Assembly (NCBI GenBank): GCA_037043235.1
Contig: JAWRVZ010000027.1
Span: 3,721,501 to 3,785,500 of the forward strand
Origin: Rhodeus uyekii
Lineage: Eukaryota; Chordata; Actinopteri; Cypriniformes; Acheilognathidae
DNA length: 64,000 nt
Direction of reading: 5' to 3'
In this document: in pieces, positions 49,080 through 58,234 of the stretch
How positions within the stretch are numbered: the first letter of the stretch is position 1
Layout: each line of letters begins with the position of its first letter
Program-made: the position numbers and the translations under genes
The notes under the pieces: generated by a model
Database searches by the model: none
What the model saw: the letters and a program-made list of their open reading frames with translations, nothing else
What the model was told of the DNA's origin: nothing

Positions 49080-49500
49080 TGTAGGAAATTCTCTTCAGCG
49101 TCTTTGTGTGTGTCGATCTCTGCTCATCAAAGTCTGGTACCAGGGAGTGCAAGTAAATGAACCAAAACGAAGTCAATCAGTAATGGTTTATTCAGAATGC
49201 AGCTCAGCTCAGTACAGAATGCATGCAGTATATATAGTGCCCCAAAAGGAAAAGGGCACACAGAAGAATGAGAAAAACAACTCCATATGAGGCACATGAA
49301 ATGATACTCAGTTATTTCTTGTTGCAAATTCTAGAACAGAACAGTCCTCAGCTCAATGTCAAGAGGAGCTAGATAGAGGAACAATAGTGGATGTTTGATT
49401 TCACTCGTACACACACAGAAGCTTGCTTAACCAATTTCTGCAGAGTCACTGTAAGGGCACAGTTTACTTTTATAACATATAAAACATACATTTTCCTTCA
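49080..49500 (-). repeat. retroviral 3' LTR
   Basis: 421 bp. On the sense strand it begins TGAAGGAAAATG and ends TTTCCTACA (TG...CA). It matches the other LTR base for base on reading. Contains a TATA-like ACTATATATACTG and an AATAAA. Adjacent host sequence GTGTG is repeated beyond the other LTR. Confidence 0.95.
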
Positions 49501-49512
49501 ATCCCCTCTTTT
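49501..49512 (-). other. retroviral polypurine tract
   Basis: On the sense strand AAAAGAGGGGAT lies directly before the 3' LTR, the position and composition of the primer for plus-strand DNA synthesis. Confidence 0.85.
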
Positions 49513-50860
49513 AAGCTCTTTAAAGCTTAACCATTGACAGGTTTATATCTTCGATCACGAGTGACAGAGTCAACCATTCCATACATACGGTTCATCAAAC
49601 ATTGCATCATACACGGCCCAAAAATGCAAATGGCGAATAAAATCAACAATACAGGGATAATCATCGTGATGAGTGGTGTGACCCAGCCAAACAAGTTATG
49701 CATGAACCCCAGCCCCAGTCTTTGTCTCTTGTCTCATCTTCATACAGTTTGTGCGCGGTCTTTTCATTTCCTCAACAGCATGACCCACAGCTCCTTCCTC
49801 TTCATCTTCAGCCGGGACAAAGGTGCAGCACTGATCCCCCACCATGGCACAGACTCCTCCTTTGTCAGCTAACAACATGTCCAGTGCCAGGCGGTTTTGT
49901 ATGGTCATCAGGCGCAGGGCACCTAATTCCTTCCTTACACCGGCCATTCCTTCAGTTGTGTCGTTTACAAACTTAGCCAGTCGGTAATGTAGAACTTCGA
50001 TGTGCTTCCATTGTTGGGCGGTGCCAAACGAAGAGAACATTGACGTCCACCATCTTTGCCATTCGGTGGTCAAGTGGTGTTCTGCTGGGACGTCATCGAC
50101 AAGTGCTCTCTTGTGTCGTCTTGTGGGTCTATGCTGGTCGATTCTCTGGAATATCTGAACAGGGTAAGAAAGTTGAATTGGGGCACAGAGGCCAGACCAG
50201 TTGCCTGGAATGTCCTTAAACAATGCTTTAGGGCCACAATACCACCACCAATCAATGTCCAAAGTGAAAGAAACCTTTTCGAAGATTGTCCATGGCCAAC
50301 TCAAAAAGACTTTCCTGCGATCACTTACGTGGACATTACTCCAGTCACTTGGACGGACAATAGTATTGTTTCTCCGGTCACAACATCGTGCGTTTGGTCG
50401 TGCGGGAGCGTTTGGTTTCTCTATTATTATTACTTTACACTGGTCACGTCTAATCTTTCCTCTTGGGTGTGTGGCATTAGTGCTGTTACTCCAATAGCAT
50501 CTAAAAAATGTGAAATTCTTTCCAAACACAGGTGTAATTTTAATATGCTCAGACAAAAATGGATGCTGTGGTTTAGATCCATTTTGAATTTGATAATATG
50601 GCTCACACTTTGGGCTGGGGTACCAGGCCCAGTCGTATCCCCGTGGCCAGTAGTACCCTTTTATACATGTTTCATTCAGGTTTGATTGGTCGAGCACAGA
50701 CATTGAAACACTTACAACAGATGACATCACTTGTTGACATACATAGCAGGACTCATTCGTGTGCATTCTAGCGGTAAAATTAGCATACTGCCAAAAACGT
50801 ATTATCAGTAGGTGTCACAGAAAAGGTGGCTGGTATAATACACCAGAGAAATAAACAACA
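49513..50860 (-). pseudogene. env: retroviral envelope gene, two frame breaks
   Basis: The main open part (about 50766 to 49696) encodes most of the surface subunit and the outer part of the transmembrane subunit. It has a CYVC motif near its start (CX2C type), about eight N-glycosylation sites, a furin site RRHKR about 220 residues in, an immunosuppressive-domain-like region and a CX6CC motif (CAMVGDQCC). The gammaretroviral combination of CX2C and CX6CC is visible. A hydrophobic leader-like segment lies upstream in another frame, with the shift at a T5 run near 50800. The membrane anchor and cytoplasmic tail (about 49510-49700) are in another frame after a shift around 49700-49750. As it stands no complete envelope protein can be made. 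Sequencing error cannot be excluded for either break. Confidence 0.85.
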
Positions 50861-51418
50861 CGCATGCATTCTGAATCAGAGCAGTAATAACAACAATGAT
50901 AATGAAAAGTACAATGTAATGCTAAAATGTCGACAAAGCAATAATGATTAAAGGATATGGTGCTGCCGTGTTATGTCATACAGCAGTGCTGCGTGTTCAG
51001 CTCCCGTCTACTGATGCAATAACAGATGGTCAGCAAAATAAAAGAAACAGTTGTGGGCAGATAGGTCGTGGTCAGTCCTCAGTCAGTCCAGTATTCGCGC
51101 AACACCCCAGCCGCTCCGTCCCTTGACGCGGCAGTGACCCCTCTTTGACAGTTCCTACCCTGGACTAAGTCCCTCCGTCCTTTGACGCAGTAGTAAACTC
51201 TCTTGGACAGGTCCCACCCAAGTGGCCCCTGGTGTGTCTCCCCGTCCCTTGACGATTGCAGTGACCTTTACAGTCCTACAAAGGAGACCTCAGGAAACAG
51301 GTGTCTCTAACGAACCTAGAAAGACAAAATTAGTAATCACAGTACCTATAGCCTCCCTTTCCTCCCGGCGTAACACAAAGACCAGTTTATTCAGTGTGTT
51401 CCGGGGCTCTCCTAATGT

Positions 51419-53110
51419 CTATTGCTCATTTCCTCCCGGTATCTGTAACACAAAATCACCGTTAGTCTTGTGTCCCGGGGCTCTCCTTAAGCGCGTTGCG
51501 TGGATCCACTGTGGAAAAGATTCAGTTAATACTGCAGTTCGAGTTACAGCCACAACTTTGGTGGGGGTGCTAAATTTTGGTGCTTCAATAGGATCCCCCA
51601 TTTTTAAGAATTGTTTGACCATCACCTCATCTCCTACTTGAAAGGGATGGGTGGGGTCCAATGGTAGTGGCACGGAACTCGAATGCATTTTCCTCCAATT
51701 TTCATGGAGTGCTTCACATAATAACCTAGAATATTCACCCAGGGGCACATCACATCCCACACCTCCCAGTATTCCGCCCCCTCTCCAGGGAGCTGGGAAT
51801 GGTCTTCCCATGATCATTTCATATGGGGACAGCCCTTTTAACCCTTTGTGGGGGGCCATCCTCATTTCGGCCAGTACAACAGGGAGCAGTGAGGGCCAAT
51901 CATTGTGACCTGCTGAATGCATTGCTTTGCGTAATTTGTCTTTGATTGTTCTATTTGCCCTCTCCACAATACCAGACGACTGTGGGTGATAAGGAATGTG
52001 GTGTTGCCAATCAATCTGTAGTTGTTTTGTCATGTCCATCAGGACTTTGGCCACGAAAGCAGGTCCTCTATCGGAGTCTATAGCGAGTGGAATTCCATAT
52101 CTAGGAATTATTTCGCGCGTCAAATGTGTCACCACTGTCTTTGCATCCTCCTTTGAGCAGGGAAAAGCCTCCACCCATCTCGAAAATTTGTCCACGAAAA
52201 CTAATAAATACCTATACCGTCCCTTTTTGGGAAGGTGAGTGAAGTCAACCTGCCATTGCTGTAAAGGACTCTCAGGTAGAGGCAGAGTCTGATGTTTTGT
52301 TATTGGTTTCGAATTATTACTCATTGCACATGTAACACAACGGTCTAACGTGTCTTTTACTTTCGTCGACAACCCTTTTATGCACAAAAATCGATCCATC
52401 TCCTCATATACCCCTCTTTGGCCGCGGTGTGTGACACCATGGAACTCCCAAATGAGGAAATATGCACACGATGCTGGCACACAAACGCGGCCACGATTGT
52501 CCACCATGACCCCTTCTGTGTTTGCTGTAGCGCCTAATTCTGCCCAGTGGTGGCGATCATCATCAGAGGCAGCCTGTTGCATGGCTATGAGATCAGTGTT
52601 AGGAATAATTCCACATGTCATAACGTGAGGTGTGTGAGAGGCAGCAGCAACATTCAACCAAGGGGGAAACCGGCCAGACTGGGCCCCCTCTTTGGCAGCC
52701 TTATCAGCTAATGCATTACCTCTGGCCTCGCTTGTGTCAAGTGTTGAATGACCTTTCGTTTTAATTATAGATAGACGTTTAGGTAGGCGACAGGCTTGTA
52801 TTAAATCCATCACTAGAGAGCTGTGTGCTATTGGTTTACCATCAGCAGCGACAAACCCTCTTGTGGCCCAAATTTGGCCAAAATCATGTGCTACACCAAA
52901 AGCATACCTGCTGTCTGTGTATATGTTGACATCCTGATCCTCAGCTAAAACGCAGGCACGGGTCAAAGCAACAAGCTCTGCTGCTTGAGCGGATGCAAAA
53001 GGCAGGGCTGCAGATTCAAAAACAGTGTTAGGCAATTCACACACAGCATAACCACAGAGATACACGCCATCCTGTGGTTTCGAACGGTTAAATGGTATCT
53101 CAGAACATCG
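51419..53110 (-). pseudogene. pol: retroviral pol remnant: RNase H fragment and integrase
   Basis: Open for about 550 codons but starts inside RNase H, so it has no protease, no reverse transcriptase and no true start codon. RNase H retains the Glu of AELVAL, the Asp of YTDSRYAF and the Asp of ALADKAA; the first catalytic Asp (the DGS position) is absent. Integrase looks intact: an HHCC zinc site (H209, H213, C243, C246 of this frame), catalytic D274 (WQVDFTHL), D332 (SDRGPAF) and E368 (HPQSSGIVERAN), and a C-terminal GPY/F-like region. In an intact relative it would be made as Gag-Pol; here the gag frame overlaps it by about 100 nt across the deletion joint near 53065-53110. Codons look undamaged downstream. 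Confidence 0.9.
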
Positions 53111-54285
53111 TAGTGATCTACATGACAGTTATTCATGAAAGTGGACAAAAACATCGGGTTTGGTTCGCCCTCATTTAAATCCATTTCCCCTACACTGGTC
53201 CACACATCACTAAATCGCTGGAAAAAACGAGACGGGGTTTCACCCTTTTCCTGTTTACAGTTAGTCACTTGTGATAGATCGCGATTTGCCGCTTTCAAAT
53301 TCAGTAGATATTTTTTAAGCTGTTTATCTAGTTCTTTCAGCATATTCGCGGTATCATCTCTCCATTTAAATGTGGTAACCGTTTTAGTTCGCCCGGTTCC
53401 GCCCCCAGTCCGTACTTCTTCTTTTATCTGGTCAATTTCATCATTCTCCGGACCAAGCACTGGCACTGCTGCTACCAGGCTGTCTTCATTATATGCGTCG
53501 CCTAATTTGAACTGCAGGATAAATCTGTAATCCGCGCCTGTCAATTGACAATGGCGTGATGCTTTGATAAGCATATCAACGAATTGGACGGGTTTCGATG
53601 ACGACGGCAACATGTCTATTATGTCTTTCAGCGCGCTGACAGAAGGCGGTGTGATATCAACTTTATTACCTCTTAGCGCCCATACAGCAGCCACATTTAA
53701 TTTTGGTGGGTCAATTTCAGATCCTGAATCAGGACCTGCATCGTCATCATATTCACCGTCTGTATCATCATCATTTTTACTCGCTTTTATGGGTTCTTTC
53801 TCTTTGTCGCGAATTATGGACGGTGCGCTTGGTGCGCTCGGTTTAGAGACACACGCGGTATTTATGCTCGGTTGCACATATGGCGGTGGCGGGCATTTTC
53901 CCGGCTTGTAGGCAGGATACTCAGTCAATGTTGTCAGTTTTTTTCCCTTCAAGGGTTTTGGTACAGTTTTTAATACTGCTTTAGGAACATATGCGCCAGT
54001 TTTACTGCGCCATATGTCGGCCATTCTGTACCACACATCATACCCTGCGCGCATATATGTAAAATCCCAATTTGGATCGCCTTGGTTACCATATGTCAAA
54101 TCATAAGCGGTCTGTAAAAACCCTGGGTCAAATGTTCCCTCTCGCGGATAAGAACGCCACTGACTGTGCTCTGTCCAACCAGCCAAATTGTCTATATATG
54201 GATTAGTGTAATATCCCCACCCACATCGTTCCATCCAAGCTTTTGGAGTTTCACTCGGGTCTGGTTTGGGATATGATTGCCCCAT
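52963..54285 (-). pseudogene. gag: retroviral gag, truncated and running out of frame into pol
   Basis: The start was chosen at the ATG 54283-54285 (MGQSYPKPDPSETP) because Gly2 gives a myristoylation signal like other gammaretroviral Gag proteins; a Met nine codons upstream lacks this. Matrix-like N-terminus, then a proline-rich and acidic linker (KCPPPPYVQPS with a PPPY late-domain motif), then a capsid region (about residues 210-400) with a major-homology-like QKxGETPSxFxQRF segment. The capsid frame reaches about 53100 and then continues out of frame through pol sequence to a stop at 52963. Nucleocapsid with its zinc knuckle is lost. The last 35-45 residues are therefore not retroviral Gag. 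Confidence 0.88.
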
Positions 54286-54367
54286 TACAAAAAAATGGCC
54301 AGGCACCGACACACACAGTCTTAAAATTACGTTTGCGCAAAAAACTGCAATTTTTTCCCGATCTATT

Positions 54368-54423
54368 GATCTATCCAGAACAGGTAGTGAATCTTAATTT
54401 TCTCTTACCTGTCTGGATAGATC
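54368..54423 (-). other. retroviral leader hairpin containing the splice donor
   Basis: Arms 54368-54386 and 54406-54423 are complementary over 18 bp with one bulged base, leaving a 19-nt loop. The splice donor ACAG|GTAAGAGA (sense) lies at 54408, within the stem, and the outer end of the stem reaches the first three bases of the primer-binding site. The position between primer site and gag is where packaging and dimerisation signals lie in retroviruses. Confidence 0.6.
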
Positions 54424-54438
54424 CCGGACGAGCCCCCA
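54421..54438 (-). other. retroviral primer-binding site, proline tRNA
   Basis: The sense strand reads TGGGGGCTCGTCCGGGAT, an 18-base match to the 3' end of tRNA-Pro as in murine-type gammaretroviruses. It starts six bases after the 5' LTR, slightly further than the usual two or three. Confidence 0.92.
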
Positions 54439-54444
54439 GAACAC

Positions 54445-54865
54445 TGTAGGAAATTCTCTTCAGCGTCTTTGTGTGTGTCGATCTCTGCTCATCAAAGTCT
54501 GGTACCAGGGAGTGCAAGTAAATGAACCAAAACGAAGTCAATCAGTAATGGTTTATTCAGAATGCAGCTCAGCTCAGTACAGAATGCATGCAGTATATAT
54601 AGTGCCCCAAAAGGAAAAGGGCACACAGAAGAATGAGAAAAACAACTCCATATGAGGCACATGAAATGATACTCAGTTATTTCTTGTTGCAAATTCTAGA
54701 ACAGAACAGTCCTCAGCTCAATGTCAAGAGGAGCTAGATAGAGGAACAATAGTGGATGTTTGATTTCACTCGTACACACACAGAAGCTTGCTTAACCAAT
54801 TTCTGCAGAGTCACTGTAAGGGCACAGTTTACTTTTATAACATATAAAACATACATTTTCCTTCA
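54445..54865 (-). repeat. retroviral 5' LTR
   Basis: 421 bp, identical on reading to 49080-49500. In the sense direction, TATA-like TATATATA at about 54593-54602 is followed 40 bp later by AATAAA (54552-54557), so promoter, short R region and poly(A) signal are all recognisable. Confidence 0.95.
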
Positions 54866-55910
54866 GTGTGGTCTTACATGGCTTTGAAGACCGAGAGGGT
54901 TTAAACCCTCGTAACAGACACAGGTGCACCACGATGGCCTCTTCGATGGGAGGCGACCGGGCATACCTGTGTTTCTCCGCTCCTTCCACCACTGAAAGGA
55001 GGTGTGTTCCTGCACTGAGACAGGAGGTGGTGTTCCTTCCTCCATCCATCTCTTCACAGGCTGTTCCGGTGCTGACCACACCAGGTTCATTACTCCCTCA
55101 GCCTCCTTGAGGATTTTACGGAGCTCCGCTCATGTCTCCGTGCTCATGTCTTCCATAAGGACCTCAGATCAGGCATTAGTAGCATCTTCATCCTTGCATC
55201 CAAACGAAACCACGTCCCGCGCTTCAGGAGAGGGACGAGACTTTCTTTGGCATAGGGAGCTCCCATGTCTGATGAGAAAACGGGTATTGAGCCAGCGTTA
55301 AATCATCACTCGAGTCTCCAGGAAAAGCTGTTTGACGCCCCTCCTCCCACAGCGGTGGTAGAGGCAGGAAAGCTTGTGGGATGCTCTTAAGCACTACCGT
55401 GAGCTTCACTCTCAGATCCATCTAACGCTGCCTTAGCATGTGCACGACCCAAACACAGCCAGGAACTCGATGGGTCCGATGCACTTGCAGCATCTTTGAA
55501 GCGACATCCTAGCAGGATTGCAGGAGGGGATCCTTTCTTGTGTCTTATTCTCTTCTTGCAGGTCTACGGTGAAGTAGGCTTCCAAGTGTAGTGAAGCAGA
55601 AAGATTCTGAGATACGAGAAACGTCTAGTTCCTCTTTGCTAGATACCCAGCAAGAAGTGAATGTAATTTGGGCCTAATGGGTAGAGCTAGAATACCCTAC
55701 TCACCCTTCACCCTGTTACACATCCAGAGGTGGAGCTGGACGTCACTGGACTCTGGCGTGAACACCACATGAGATATGATGGTGCTAGATGCAGCTTATA
55801 TAGTGACGATTCAATCACGCTTTGGGGTTTTGGAGAAAAGGGGTTGTTCCCAAAGTGTGATTTATCACACAGTGTCAAGAGACCAACTCAAAGGGGAACA
55901 TTATGTCTTT
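54866..55910. repeat. older repeat flanking the retrovirus, with palindromic end
   Basis: Non-coding sequence with degraded frames. Near its end, AGTGACGATTCAATCACGCTTTGGGG (about 55802-55827, plus) is followed by an opposite-oriented relative CCCAAAGTGTGATTTATCACACAGTGTC (55850-55878). The second copy also pairs with 47399-47450. This fits the remains of an inverted-repeat element into which the retrovirus inserted, but the interior was not identified. Confidence 0.35.
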
Positions 55911-56514
55911 GTAATTTCCCCATAAAACGTGTGCCTGTGTGTGTTTATAAAAGGTGGAAACACAACAGTGGACATGAGGAAAGACAAACAAATTATCTTT
56001 AAATACTGTGGTTAGAACAAATGTCTACATAAATATCAAATATTTGAATTAGCTTTTAATTACTAACTCATACTTAAACACATATAATGAGCATAATATA
56101 ATCTGTTTTGAATGAACGACATTGAACCTATAAATAAATGCTGTAGCAGCAGTCTCACTTCCTAAATTTTATTTTAATTTAACTTTCTTGTTACAAAGCT
56201 TGTAGAGTTAGTAAACACAACGCTCATATTTAAAAGCCTCTCGTCGTGATTTAGGCGAAGTAAACACAAAGCTACAGGTATTGCGGTCGCCAAATACTCA
56301 AAGAAACACACACTGGTGATTGTTTCTTTAAAGAGGCAACCTAAAAATTATTTTTAATAATTTGATTATTAATTATCGATGGTAATCGTAAAATCCCCCC
56401 TCACATTGGGAACGATCACTTTAAAGAGCTACAAAACTCATAGTTTAACAGCTGTTCAGCCGTTTGAAACCGTCAGATCTACTTTCAGTACAACGGGAAC
56501 AAAATAAAACTTAC

Positions 56515-56700
56515 CTGAGTGTTTTGAATGTCAAAGTCGCGGATAAACTTCTTCTCAGGTAAATCGATGGCGATCGTGGTGATAAAAGTTAAACTTCAGA
56601 CCGATAAATCATGAAAAGTAGATTGCGTTGAAGTCAAAGTAGAACAGCGTAAAGCCACCACACGCTCCCTGAGTGAATCGTTCATCTGAGTCGACTCTCA
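56515..56700 (-). other. candidate noncoding first exon (probably smagp)
   Basis: On the minus strand an excellent donor, ACTCAG|GTAAGT, ends at 56515, preceded by CpG-containing sequence with no long frame. The next minus-strand coding sequence downstream is smagp, about 9.5 kb away; the intervening DNA is retrovirus and older repeats. Assignment to smagp rests on orientation and order only. Confidence 0.35.
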
Positions 56701-58000
56701 AATCAACAACCATGACTGAATCATTTAACCCAGTTCGAATCGTAAAAATGTAAACACGTGTCTGTGTATGTAACATACAAACAAATATGTTAAAAATTCA
56801 GGGTAAAATGCAGAACACAATTCCGAGTATGGGACCTCCCACTTTGCTACATATCACTTTCACTTTAAAAAAAGAAAACACAGAAGAAGAAAAAACTTTT
56901 ATTAAATCACTTGCACATGTACACCTGAGTAACTGTAATTTTATTCATTTTATTATTTATTCAAATATGCAGAAACTTTTATGCTTTATTTCTAGGTGAT
57001 TTTTAGCACAGTTAGACCAAATGTAAATGAGAGAGGAAAAACAGTTTGGTAATCTAATAGTCTATCATAGCTTGCAACAAAAGTGAACTGACACGAAAAC
57101 ACATTTAAAACCTCAATAATAAAACGTAATATATATATTTTAAACTCCTATAAACTACAGACTTGAATCTATACTTTTATTGGGATGTTTGATTGTGTAA
57201 CTGCATTCCGTGCGGTTTGGAACTGCAGCTAAGTGACGTTATTGCGTGATGACGTAAAATAATCATTGACTCGTTTTTAAACAGATTCTCCGAAACAAAG
57301 AGTTCAAAAGAGCCGATTCGTGGAAACGAGAGGAGAATGTGCGCGTTCACGAGAGTTTCCTCTTGCCCGCTCCCGTGAACAATCAAACAATGGTCGACTT
57401 CCATGAAATGACTAATATTAACCAACAACCACACGGCCATGCCAGCATGCTAGACTAACATCTTAACATATAAAAAGCGGAGACTTGAATCATTAATTTA
57501 ATTGCTTGAGTGTCCAATGAAGAAAATGTCAAAACAATAGTACAATAGTAATTGTCAAGTACATTATAAACATTTCCATTGTTTCCTGTTATCATTTGTC
57601 AATTATATATCTAAGAGTAATATACCTAAAAACATTAAAATCCATAGGAAGGACCACCACATATGAAGGATGAAGGACAATACAGGGAAGTGATTATATA
57701 CAAAAAATAAATTGTACTTGAATTAAAACCCAGAATTTAAAAGATTACTGATTACAAAAAAAGAAAAAGAAAATCATGGATCCATGTCAGTACAGCATTT
57801 GGAAATCCTCTCCCATGTTGTGAATTTGTTGTCTAATTCCAGCGTATTTCCAACAAAATATGTGTTTCTTATCTGTAAATAGATGAATTTGAAATGAAAT
57901 ACACATTAAGTCATCTGCTCATAGCAGATGAAATGAAACGCCTGATCACAACATGAGTGTGAGCTGTGAAAGCTCTCAAATAATGCTGACCTTTGGTCTG
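56701..58000. other. smagp-bin2 spacer and probable bin2 3' untranslated region
   Basis: AT-rich sequence with no readable gene. The 57.5-58.0 kb part follows the bin2 stop and may be its 3' UTR. Nothing else was recognised. Confidence 0.4.
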
Positions 58001-58180
58001 CTATTTAGGGGCCTCTGGTTTTGTTTCTTCCTTCAACTCTCCTGACGGATGGCCACCCTTGAACCAGGTCAAAAAAAGGAAAAGAAAATTATACCTAATT
58101 TTGTTATGAATTGTATGAAATTAACTGTCATTGTTATGTCTTTGAAGAATTAATGTAATGATTACATTCAGAATGAAACA

Positions 58181-58234
<54 letters not shown>

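Larger units (their letters stand above)
49080..54865 (-). mobile_element. gammaretrovirus-like endogenous retrovirus, internally deleted, with identical LTRs
   Basis: A provirus on the minus strand bounded by two 421-bp LTRs, which I read as identical, and flanked by GTGTG at 49075-49079 and 54866-54870. Order in the sense direction: 5' LTR, proline-tRNA primer site, splice donor, gag, partial pol (RNase H fragment and integrase), env, polypurine tract, 3' LTR. Total length is about 5.8 kb, against 8-10 kb for an intact relative. Missing are the C-terminal part of gag including nucleocapsid, all of protease and reverse transcriptase, and the start of RNase H. Env has two frame breaks. It therefore cannot replicate alone. 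The primer site and the env CX6CC motif point to the gamma-like group of fish retroviruses; exact lineage not determined. Confidence 0.93.

Noticed and set aside
51222..54312. Several plus-strand open frames of 80-140 codons
   Set aside because: They mirror the retroviral gag and pol frames and show no family resemblance or start context.
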